From contig QENJ01000061.1 in NCBI GenBank assembly GCA_013374505.1, positions 1 through 14,193 on the forward strand: DNA of 14,193 bases. Reading direction: 5' to 3'. Origin of the DNA: Candidatus Methanophagaceae archaeon (GTDB taxonomy: Archaea; Halobacteriota; Syntropharchaeia; Alkanophagales; Methanospirareceae). Each line of letters opens with the position of its first letter. The first letter of the stretch is position 1. The position numbers and the translations under genes are program-made. Shown in pieces: positions 7,389 to 13,328 of the stretch. The notes below the pieces were generated by a model. That model did not search any database, was not told where the DNA came from, and saw only the letters and a program-made list of their open reading frames with translations.

Positions 7389-7663
7389 CTACGGTATCGG
7401 CCACCCACCATGCCCTTCTATCACCGCATCTATCTCCTTCATTATCCGTATCGTCTCATTCAACGCAACCACGATTCTTCTGATAGTGCTCTATCTCTTC
7501 TTCGGTTAACTGACGACCTTTACGATCTTTAAGCCACTTCTGGCAGACCTGATAACCACCCATCTAAAAATTATAGACCGCTTCGGGTATCCCTTCGAAA
7601 TACTGCGTTTTGTTGATACTCAATTTACCGTCTTTGTATGAATTCGTTTCGTGTGCGCCAGAT
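7389..7663 (-). pseudogene. C-terminal fragment of a type ISP-like restriction-modification enzyme
   Basis: The minus strand reads SYKDGKLSINKTQYFEGIPE, AVYNF, a TAG (about 7560), MGGYQVCQKWLKDRKGRQLT and EEEIEHYQK. After one extra A comes IVVALNETIRIMKEIDAVIE and GHGGWPIP, ending at TAG 7389-7391. This is the very conserved tail (INKTQYF / GGYQV..KWLKDRKGR / HYQKIVVAL-ET) of long methylase-helicase restriction enzymes of the type ISP kind. Everything upstream (helicase and methylase domains, about 800 or more residues in the family) is absent; the frame opens abruptly at about 7663. One stop and one frameshift lie inside the remnant. It marks the former head of the nuclease unit at 5408-7378. 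Confidence 0.75.
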
Positions 7664-7686
7664 CATTGATCATCATGCTCTCGTTT

Positions 7687-8076
7687 TTAATAAAATACAA
7701 CTTCCAGTCCTTTTATATTCTCGTAACCTTCATCCCGTGTAACAAGTTTAGAGTTATTTTCAATTGCTGTAGCGGCTATTAAAACATCTATCAGATTTAC
7801 GCTTCTCCCCTTTTCTTTCAATTCCAATTCGATCTCAGATGCAATTCTTGAAGTGGTTAACGTAAATGGCAAAATATTCAAACGCTCCAAGAATTTTATA
7901 GCAGCGTTATACTCTTTAACACGTCCGTAAAGTTTTGGTCCGCGTAATATCTCCCATGCAACAACAGAGGTGGTTTCAAGCTTTTGCTTCTTTATCTCCC
8001 TATACTTCTCTATTGCATCCTCTTTTTTTCTCAAAAAATCAATTACAAAGGAGGTCTCAAGGCAGTATCTTTGCAT
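7687..8076 (-). CDS. vapC: VapC-like PIN-domain ribonuclease toxin
   Basis: The protein has 129 residues, normal for VapC. PIN-domain acids can be placed at E42 (AWEILRG), D97 (NLIDVLIAATA) and D115 (LVTRDEGYENIKG). The first acid is unusual: the family has D in the opening LDTS, while this protein has LETS (E7); D13 follows in the normal place. VapC toxins cut tRNA or rRNA and are held inactive by the paired antitoxin. The start overlaps the antitoxin gene by 20 bases, as is common in vapBC operons. No damage is seen, so the pair is probably functional, though D-to-E at the first metal ligand may lower activity. Confidence 0.85.
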   Translation of the reverse strand: MQRYCLETSFVIDFLRKKEDAIEKYREIKKQKLETTSVVAWEILRGPKLYGRVKEYNAAIKFLERLNILPFTLTTSRIASEIELELKEKGRSVNLIDVLIAATAIENNSKLVTRDEGYENIKGLEVVFY

Positions 8077-8275
8077 TTCTAGTGAACTTTTCTCTCCCCT
8101 CTTTTATTATCTCTTCTACATTAAAATCCTTCCATGCCCCGGCAAATTCCATCAAATCCTTCCTGCTCCTATCGGTAAGCCGACCAATAACCTCACTAAA
8201 GCTCTCGCCTTCCATCTTTTCCACTTTTAACTTTTTATAGGCCTCTTCCGTAATTGTTAATGTTTTTGTGCCCAT
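8057..8275 (-). CDS. vapB: VapB-like antitoxin (archaeal DUF217 type)
   Basis: The protein has 72 residues: MGTKTLTITEEAYKKLKVEK, ESFSEVIGRLTDRSRKDLME, then a charged tail ending FTRNAKILP. The strand TKTLTITEEAY followed by two helices is the DNA-binding half typical of archaeal VapB/DUF217 antitoxins; the C-terminal part would wrap the toxin. It is the first gene of the operon. A TATA box centred about 28 bases upstream predicts a near leaderless mRNA, and such antitoxins usually repress their own promoter. Confidence 0.82.
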   Translation of the reverse strand: MGTKTLTITEEAYKKLKVEKMEGESFSEVIGRLTDRSRKDLMEFAGAWKDFNVEEIIKEGREKFTRNAKILP

Positions 8276-8298
8276 GTATAGTTATGTGTATGTTTAAC

Positions 8299-8306
8299 TT
8301 TATAAA
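8299..8306 (-). promoter_or_regulatory. Putative TATA box for vapBC
   Basis: CCTTTATAAAG (minus strand) lies centred about 28 bases before the VapB ATG at 8275. No Shine-Dalgarno is seen, in line with a near leaderless transcript. Confidence 0.5.
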
Positions 8307-8590
8307 GGTAGTCTTCCACATTCAAGAGGCTACTATGAACTCTCTCACAGAATTGGACTTTGAATTTTCCTTCATCTGGCTCCTCAGAAGGACTATCATT
8401 GCATTTTATATACGGATTCTGGTCCTGTTTTGTAGACATTTTTAGCTGTCACAAGCATTTCTGGCGCCCAGCCTTTTACTTGCGTTGCACCCTGTATCCC
8501 CACCCCCTGGCTTCACAACAGCCTGTTAGCAGATTAGATGCAAGATTCGGCACCGAAGGTTGGTTTTTCACCAACAGGCCAGTATAAACT
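8307..8590 (-). other. Unassigned stretch; possible remnant of a group II intron 5' part
   Basis: No convincing gene lies between vapBC and the Fic gene. On the minus strand a 60-codon frame starts at ATG 8439 (MSTKQDQNPYIKCNDSPSEE, KFKVQFCERVHSSLL) and runs through the vapB promoter into vapB, so its end is not natural. Before it lies a structured, purine-rich stretch: hairpin GTTGGTGAAAAACCAAC (about 8555-8572), a CCTTCGG loop, and GGGGTGGGGATACAGG followed by GCAACGCAAG. The mix of stem-loops followed by the start of a frame resembles a group II intron leading into its reverse transcriptase, cut off after about 30 codons. This is a weak, memory-based match; other RNA remnants are possible. 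Confidence 0.2.
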
Positions 8591-8607
8591 TTGCTTGACA
8601 CACACTT

Positions 8608-8640
8608 TGTCCCTTAAATGTCCCTTATTGCTGTCCCTTA
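8608..8640. repeat. Three direct copies of TGTCCCTTA
   Basis: TGTCCCTTA occurs at 8608-8616, 8619-8627 and 8632-8640, spaced 11 and 13 bases apart, directly after the Fic stop at 8647 (minus strand). Its meaning is unknown; it may be a regulatory iteron or slippage product. Confidence 0.6.
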
Positions 8641-8646
8641 ATAATA

Positions 8647-9130
8647 TCACACGAATAGTTTCAACGTGTAATACGTTCCTTTCTTTTCACCATGCCGTTC
8701 AAGAAGCTCGCGGTTCACGAGGTCCGTAAAGTCTCTTGTGGCGGTTCTTTTGGTGGTATCGCAAATTTTTTGATAGGTGGAGTTATCAATCTCTCTTACG
8801 GATTGAATCGCGTCGTAATACTTACGGCGATCCGTATCGTAATATTCGGACAATGAGAACAGTCGCTTGAACTCGTACCCATTCTGGTAAAGAATCGTTT
8901 CTTATTCCTTTCAGTGTTTTACCGGCAAGGATTTCTTGAGCTTGAGCTAACGTAAGTTGCGTGCCTTCGATGTGCGTGGAATGGTGCGCTTCAAGGACAA
9001 GTGCCTCGCTCTGCATCTTCGTTATCCATGCCTCATTTAAGTTGGCCGCATCTAAAAAACCTCTTGCTCTTTCAATCTCAAGGAGAGCTTTGGTTATCGT
9101 ATGCGTATTGGTAAATTTTGGCTCAAACAT
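8647..9130 (-). pseudogene. Fic-family protein lacking its catalytic core
   Basis: The first frame (ATG 9130) gives a typical Fic N-terminal domain: LLEIERARGFLDAANLNEAW, MQSEALVLEAHHSTHIEGT (39-57), LTLAQAQEILAGKTLKGIRN. S51-xxx-E55-G56 fits the inhibitory (S/T)xxxE(G/N) motif. Then the frame shifts. From about 8900 the other frame reads ILYQNGYEFKRLFSLSEYYD and RRKYYDAIQSVRE, the region that normally follows the catalytic HPFxxGNGR motif, and ends with a winged-helix tail (KRTATRDFTDLVNRELLERH) at 8647. The whole AMPylation core, roughly 110-150 residues, is absent. Fic enzymes transfer AMP to proteins; this product cannot. It sits four bases after the YhcG remnant. Confidence 0.82.
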
Positions 9131-9134
9131 TTTC

Positions 9135-9820
9135 TTATTTCAACACCTCACAGCAGACTAACTCAAGAGGTTTATATTCTCGTTCCCCTCTTTCCGTGGA
9201 TTTCCGGTCGCCCATTCTGTACTGGTTATAGACTTCCACAAGCCGCTTTAAATACTCTTTACCCACTACTTTTGCTCTCTCAAGCATGTAGTTATCTTTT
9301 ATGACCGGTTCTACACGCTCCTGCATCTCGACAGGTAGGGTCGTATCAAAATTATGAGTTTTCTTGTCTGCTAAAAAACGTTCAAATGATTTTGTTTCTA
9401 TTTGATGAACAAGAATGTTTCTGCTCCATGAGTTTCTGACGGTCATTCGCAAATAGTATTCTCGTTGATAATCATCATTTAGTTTTTCAATAATTACGAT
9501 ATTATGTCCCCAGGGATTTTCCCGCACAAGTTGTGCGAGTTTTGGATTGGCTTTATAGGTAAGGTAAAACTTTCTCATTCTATCTAAGTTTGCATAAGAG
9601 AACCCGCTATTCTTTGGAACTCGTTTTGTAAATCTTCCGAGAGCTTCTGGATTATCTTTTGGCCCCAGCCTAAATCCTCTTGTTTTGCCGCGATAGACTG
9701 ACCTATATCCCTGTAAAGGCTGATAAGTTCCGTATTAACTGCCCTATATGCTTTATATTGTGCCTGCCATATTTTAGTCTTTAAATCTGTTAATTTAATA
9801 TAATCTTTATTCTCCGTCAT
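9135..9820 (-). pseudogene. YhcG / DUF1016-family protein, frameshifted and missing its nuclease domain
   Basis: The frame from ATG 9820 gives the DUF1016 N-terminal region: AYRAVNTELISLYRDIGQSI, EDLGWGQKIIQKLSEDLQNE, then nonsense to 9584. One base removed near 9605 restores GFSYANLDRMRKFYLTYK, followed by LAQLVRENPWGHNIVIIEKL, YYLRMTVRNSWSRNILVHQI, KTHNFDTTLP and VIKDNYMLE. In normal family members a PD-(D/E)XK nuclease domain of about 150 residues follows directly. Here it is replaced after YMLE by about 48 unrelated residues (RAKVVGKEYLKRLVEVYNQY to LELVCCEVLK). YhcG proteins accompany type I restriction systems and other defence loci. The start overlaps the tail of a methylase fragment by 14 bases. 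Confidence 0.8.
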
Positions 9821-9968
9821 TCTTCTTCACCTTCAGCTTCTCTTCTATCGCTTTTGCTAATTTCGGGTACCGTCTGTAATACCCGTTCTCTACTTCTTTT
9901 ATGTCTTCTTCGTTTAGGTTATACAGCTCGTAGACAAGTTTGTCTATCTCAAGTTGTTCGTTGGTCAT
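9807..9968 (-). pseudogene. C-terminal tail of a DNA methylase / restriction enzyme
   Basis: A 53-codon frame reads MTNEQLEIDKLVYELYNLNE, EDIKEVENGYYRRYPKLAKA, and ends KKNDGE at TAA 9807-9809. The phrase EIDKLVYELYNLNEEDIKEVE is the usual last helix pair of Eco57I-like and related N6-adenine methylase/restriction subunits. Nothing of the methylase domain remains upstream, where the IS481-like remnant lies 71 bases away. The frame can be read back about 12 codons more without a start. It overlaps the YhcG start by 14 bases, so the original gene pair was an operon, methylase then YhcG. Confidence 0.6.
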
Positions 9969-10038
9969 ATAATCATAATGCAGGTTTTGTTTTTGAGTCC
10001 TAATATTATTTTGTTACTATTCATAAGACATTTCTTAT

Positions 10039-10311
10039 TCATAAACTTATCTCCCTTTCACTCCACTCGAAGAACATTCCAAGCGTGTTCTCAGATCTCA
10101 TTTTCCAGATAAAAGCATCATTCGGAGTTTCAAAGTATTCCAGGTCAAGTGCCTTATCAAGCATAGGCCCCTGCTTCCTATAATACTTCACCAATTGCTG
10201 TATTCTCCTCCTAGAGACACCATATATCGCTGCAACCATCTCCGTGCTTTCACCTTTGTTGATTACCTGCTTAACTGCCCATTCGATCTTTTTGTCTGTT
10301 AGTTCCACCAT
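10039..10311 (-). pseudogene. IS481-like transposase reduced to its helix-turn-helix and C-terminal tail
   Basis: From ATG 10311 the first ~48 residues read MVELTDKKIEWAVKQVINKG, ESTEMVAAIYGVSRRRIQQL, VKYYRKQG. This is the DNA-binding helix-turn-helix that opens archaeal IS481-type integrase/transposases. The last ~37 read ALDLEYFETPNDAFIWKMRS and LGMFFEW, the usual last residues of the same proteins. The catalytic DDE domain, some 200 or more residues, is gone, and the two ends are joined in frame. A TTG at 10362 could add 17 residues. As the frame is open, a 90-residue DNA-binding peptide could still be made, perhaps able to bind IS ends. No clear terminal inverted repeats were found; TATTCATAA occurs twice near 10017-10045. 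Confidence 0.75.
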
Positions 10312-10373
10312 AAATTGAGGTGAAGTTTCTTGACGAAATAATTTCGGGACTCTACTATCCAAAAAGGAACCGG

Positions 10374-10386
10374 CAAGTTTTTATGC
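10374..10386 (+). promoter_or_regulatory. Putative shared promoter between the IS481 remnant and the YwgA-like gene
   Basis: CAAGTTTTTATGC gives a box A for the plus-strand gene (start 10427), and its complement GCATAAAAACTTG could serve the minus strand. The plus-strand transcript start would be near 10408, just before the Shine-Dalgarno. Confidence 0.4.
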
Positions 10387-10426
10387 AGATAATCATATAT
10401 TACCAAGAAAGGAAAGAGGAGATATG

Positions 10427-10906
10427 ATGGAGAAATTATTGCCGTTTATGGAATTTCTTGAAAAGGAAGCTGGATTTCGATTCGATATTGAAAAATTTGA
10501 ACACCGGTTAATGCTACAAAAGTATGTGTTCATCTCTAAGTTCTTCGGGTTCAACCCTGGTTATTCGTATAGTATCTATCTCAGGGGTCCTTATTCTCCT
10601 GCACTTGCCGATGACTATTACAACTTTGCGGATTGCTATACATCATATGAGAATGACTATACAAAAGAGCTTGGGGGGTTTAATACCGATAAGTTCTTAG
10701 AAGTGATAGATGGAAAGGATGCAAAATGGCTTGAGATAGCTGCGACTATCCTTTCGGTCTATGATACGTATCTGAAAACCTTCCGGGGTGCTGAGCTAAC
10801 AGAGCGTGTTATAGCCACATCGTGCGATATTAAGAGTGCTACGGACGCAGAAAAGATTCGACACGTATTTGAGGAGTTAAAGAGAGTGGGTCTTATTGAT
10901 GCTTAA
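10427..10906 (+). CDS. YwgA-like protein (COG3432 type), function unknown
   Basis: The protein has 159 residues from ATG 10427. GAGGAG at 10416-10421 lies five bases before it, so this start is preferred to the adjoining ATG at 10424. The key stretch HRLMLQKYVFISKFFGFNPG then YSYSIYLRGPYSPALADDYY (about residues 26-65) is the hallmark of YwgA-like proteins, which are distantly similar to DUF4065/SocA-type antitoxin-like proteins. The rest is helical, ending VFEELKRVGLIDA. No membrane segment is seen. Its stop TAA shares a TTAA with the stop of the convergent PIN-like fragment (10903-10906). YwgA-like proteins occur in defence and toxin-antitoxin surroundings, so a regulatory or antitoxin role is possible but unproven. 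The gene looks intact. Confidence 0.7.
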   Translation: MEKLLPFMEFLEKEAGFRFDIEKFEHRLMLQKYVFISKFFGFNPGYSYSIYLRGPYSPALADDYYNFADCYTSYENDYTKELGGFNTDKFLEVIDGKDAKWLEIAATILSVYDTYLKTFRGAELTERVIATSCDIKSATDAEKIRHVFEELKRVGLIDA

Positions 10907-11220
10907 ATTCTAAACTCGTTTGTAATCTGTAAATGCCGGTTCCTCTCTTCTTTTGCTCGCATATCTTTTTCTAGCTTTTTCAGGTGATATGATTCCAACA
11001 ATAGTTTATCAACTGTCAATAGGAATGCTGAGTCGGGATCGCAAATGGCACACGAGGCTATAAAAGTGTCAGTGGGGGCATGTTCAGCAAAATAAACATC
11101 TTGGGCAGTCAATGATTTGGCTTTATCATAACAGCATTTATTTGGGGGAATAATATCCGCTTTCAAATCATCCAACAGTTCAAAAAATAGGTAACTGCCG
11201 TTTCTTAAAGTGCGAGATAA
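10903..11220 (-). pseudogene. C-terminal fragment of a PIN-like protein
   Basis: The frame opens after a TAA at 11221-11223 and reads RTLRNGSYLFFELLDDLKAD, IIPPNKCCYDKAKSLTAQDV, YFAEHAPTDTFIASCAICDP, DSAFLLTVDKLLLES, then a charged helix to 10903. The part TDTFIASCAI-DPDSAFLLTVDK matches the last third of PIN domains (acid in a helix, then strand, then T-D). The N-terminal half with the first acids is missing. A TTG at 11175 could start a 90-residue product but has no clear ribosome binding site. The 11180-11584 pseudogene is overlapped by 41 bases, and the two appear to be fused remnants of different genes. The PIN assignment is tentative. Confidence 0.45.
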
Positions 11221-11584
11221 TTACCCTTTTTACCGGATATAACCAATCTTGACATCGCTCATCGCAAGTATATGAAAACGCATCAGCGCCGAGATAGTTT
11301 AATGTTAATCCATATCCGCTCACTCTTGCTTTTATCCTGTCTTCATCAAAATGTTCAATCTCTACCCGTTTAATCATGAAATAATCCTTGGCATCTTTTA
11401 ATTTGCCTAATAGCTTGTCTTCCTCAAATCTACTGGCTAAGGACTATATTTCTTTCAAAGAACTATCCAAGTTCTCCGAAGCGAATTTAGCTAAATCTGT
11501 ATGTTATTAAACATACTGTTTGCAGATTTCTTTCAGTTCTTTTGATGTAAGGGTATTCAAGATTGCGTATTTTTTGTCAGTCAT
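11180..11584 (-). pseudogene. SAP-like / SWIM-like protein with three in-frame stops
   Basis: One frame from ATG 11584 reads MTDKKYAILNTLTSKELKEI, CKQYV, two TAA stops (11504-11509), DLAKFASENLDSSLKEI, a TAG (11444-11446), SLASRFEEDKLLGKLKDAKD, YFMIKRVEIEHFDEDRIKAR, YGLTLNYLGADAFSYTCDER, CQDWLYPVKRVIISHFKK and a TGA at 11180. The first 45 residues look like a SAP-type two-helix DNA-binding start. The end, with CDERC and a following basic HF, looks like a SWIM zinc finger (CxCxnCxH pattern, imperfect). The sense sequence continues cleanly across the stops, so they are recent. An ATG at 11377 could restart a 65-residue product. The first 68 bases recur at 13147-13214. Confidence 0.6.
11517..11584 (-). 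repeat. Direct repeat left of the zinc-cluster nuclease gene
   Basis: The beginning of the SAP-like gene here and at 13147-13214 is alike at the DNA level, with a shared run of 23 identical bases covering codons TSKELKE. The two copies have the same orientation and flank the gene at 11689-13044, about 1630 bases apart. This looks like a partial gene duplication or the edges of an inserted cassette. Confidence 0.6.
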
Positions 11585-11688
11585 TTTCTATACTTTTTTT
11601 TGTACCCCCGCTCAATGAGCATAATCCTTATAACCAATTTCAATCGCCAACTCGTTTTTTTGATGTCATTTTCATTTGTTTTATGAAC

Positions 11689-13044
11689 TCAATGTAACTT
11701 ATTTTCTTCAAATTTAATTCTTTCCAAACCGTTATAAAATCTCTTTATGTCGTCCTGCATCAGGAAATCTCTGTTTTTCTTAGACCATGTTTCTAAGCCC
11801 TTCTTGGAATAATAGAGGAACATAGCAGAAATAGTGGCGAAAACAAGCTGGCATGCTTGATCATAATCCTTGCAATCTAAGGGTGGTTCAGGAATGTTAT
11901 CAGATTTAAGGAGAAGTTCTGTGACTTTCGGCTCCATCTCCTGCATTTTAGAAATAAATTCGCTTTCAGAAAGTTCTCTACGACAATATTCTTCAAAGTG
12001 CATGATTGCCCGCTTGGCAAGCGTAACCATTTCTTCTAATATTGGATTAATGGCGTCCAGTACTTGCTCTTTCGTACCAGATAAACTCACAAAAAGGTCT
12101 TTATATTGCTTATATTCATCATTCCAAAGGATTTCAATATCTCCGAATTTTTCATTACCTTTTAAACCGATTGGACGCATATGTTCTGTCAAGGATGGGT
12201 CTATCCAAGAAGTACGACAAACCCAGTTTACATTTTGAATATCTTCTGGGTCAGAAGCTATGAACAACCATATCACGTGAGCGGGTGTTTGTCCCCAGCG
12301 TGATTTAACTCGCTCATTACGGTAATAGTTGCTGTCTTTTAACTTCTCTGTTGCTTTCTGAATAATGGTTCTTATTACCTCCCTTGTATAATGCCTGTCT
12401 AAAAGGATAGTGGCAGAATAGCGTTTTGCACCAGCATGGCTCAAATCACTTTGTTTTACGATATTATATCGTGCTTTTTCTCTAACCTCCATTTCTAAAG
12501 GCAAGCAGTCATCTAACTGGTGCCCTTGTTGACAAGTTCCCGATTCATCATAAGCCGTTCCATCTTTTGGGCAGATTTTCTCATAAGCGATGAACAAACG
12601 TGCGCAGTCCTGAGCATCAATAATGAGATAGTCACATCCTGCATCAATAGCGTTTTGCACAAAATCTCGCTGTGCATCATCTTGAATGTTGCCAACTGCC
12701 AGAAAGATCATCAAACCAAGGTCTGGAATTTGGCGCAGTTTAGCAAATTGATGGGACACATCTCTACTTCTAACTTTTCGGAAACTTTTACCTTTGAGCA
12801 CGAAGGCAGCTAACCGCTTTTCTCCTCTAACATGTACGTGGTTTGTCAATATATCTGCTATTTCTGTAGGACCATGAGGGGTCTCATTTGGGTCATATAG
12901 AATTTCTCGAATAAACGGTTCTATCTCCTTTTTTTCATCTAAATTCTTGATATTTAAAAGAATCTCTTCACTGATCGCACCATCCGGGATAGCTTTGGCT
13001 CCTGAGAACTCATCTATTTCATGTATTTTGATAAGCAGACTCAT
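11689..13044 (-). CDS. Putative PD-(D/E)XK-like nuclease with zinc-binding cluster
   Basis: The protein has 451 residues. The ATG at 13044 is chosen because GGAG lies seven bases before it; a TTG six codons upstream is unlikely. Residues 50-157 suggest a restriction-nuclease-like core: HGPTEIADIL (57-66) with E61/D64, then VRGEKRLAAFVLKGKSFRKV (72-91) with K84 and K86, VSHQFAKLRQIPDLGLMIFL, NIQDDAQRDFVQNAIDAGCD and DCARLFIAY. A cysteine/histidine set follows: C158PKDG, C171QQGH175, C180, fitting a zinc ribbon or knuckle. The C-terminal 270 residues are alpha/beta then helical and are not recognised. No break is seen; it has its own promoter and no close co-directional partner. A defence role is inferred from the surroundings. 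The E-x-K of a classic core is replaced by VLKGK, so activity is unproven. Confidence 0.6.
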   Translation of the reverse strand: MSLLIKIHEIDEFSGAKAIPDGAISEEILLNIKNLDEKKEIEPFIREILYDPNETPHGPTEIADILTNHVHVRGEKRLAAFVLKGKSFRKVRSRDVSHQFAKLRQIPDLGLMIFLAVGNIQDDAQRDFVQNAIDAGCDYLIIDAQDCARLFIAYEKICPKDGTAYDESGTCQQGHQLDDCLPLEMEVREKARYNIVKQSDLSHAGAKRYSATILLDRHYTREVIRTIIQKATEKLKDSNYYRNERVKSRWGQTPAHVIWLFIASDPEDIQNVNWVCRTSWIDPSLTEHMRPIGLKGNEKFGDIEILWNDEYKQYKDLFVSLSGTKEQVLDAINPILEEMVTLAKRAIMHFEEYCRRELSESEFISKMQEMEPKVTELLLKSDNIPEPPLDCKDYDQACQLVFATISAMFLYYSKKGLETWSKKNRDFLMQDDIKRFYNGLERIKFEENKLH

Positions 13045-13076
13045 TACAATACTCCATAACAAATTAACAAGGGGGA

Positions 13077-13086
13077 ATATATAAAA
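13077..13086 (-). promoter_or_regulatory. Putative TATA box for the zinc-cluster nuclease gene
   Basis: GTTTTATATATTCC on the minus strand is centred about 38 bases before the ATG at 13044. It lies just past the stop of the SAP-like fragment. Confidence 0.5.
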
Positions 13087-13214
13087 CTATAGGAACTTCG
13101 CCAGCTCTTTCTGTTTTAAACCTGAAAAACCGTGAAGTTCATGCTGTTTGCAATTTCTTTCAGTTCTTTTGATGTAAAGGGTTTTAGGATTGCGTATTTC
13201 TTGTTGGCACTCAT
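13087..13214 (-). pseudogene. SAP-like N-terminal gene fragment, frameshifted
   Basis: From ATG 13214 the frame reads MSANKKYAILKPFTSKELKE then IANSMNF and a stop. Adding one base at GAAAT-TGC gives the better reading ICKQHELHGFSGLKQKELAK FL, ending at TAG 13087-13089, which has the helix-loop-helix spacing of a SAP domain. It is a paralogue of the start of the pseudogene at 11180-11584 and shows what the two TAA stops there replaced. It may be a short SAP-only protein or the head of a longer lost gene. A good TATA box lies upstream (13241-13249). Confidence 0.5.
13147..13214 (-). repeat. Direct repeat right of the zinc-cluster nuclease gene
   Basis: Second copy of the element at 11517-11584, same orientation. 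It has lost one base in the codon after KELKE. Confidence 0.6.
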
Positions 13215-13240
13215 CTCGTTTCTATAATCTGTTTGCTGCT

Positions 13241-13249
13241 GATATAAAC
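13241..13249 (-). promoter_or_regulatory. Putative TATA box for the SAP-like fragment
   Basis: CGTTTATATC on the minus strand is centred 31 bases before the ATG at 13214. The rest of 13215-13328 is AT-rich with an oligo-T tract (plus strand 13303-13316) and no gene. Confidence 0.45.
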
Positions 13250-13328
13250 GCTTTGTGATAGCCTGACCATAAACCCTGTTCTTCAATTTAATAGTATCGG
13301 TTTTTTTTCTTTTTCATACAGCATTTAG

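Noticed and set aside
8440..8590. tRNA or small rRNA fragment in the GC-rich stretch
   Set aside because: No cloverleaf, no GGTTCGAATCC-like arm and no CCA end could be found.
11444..11446. In-frame TAG codons (also near 7560) as possible pyrrolysine sites
   Set aside because: The same frames also carry TAA stops (11504-11509) or a frameshift, and the families are not known pyrrolysine proteins, so decay explains them better.
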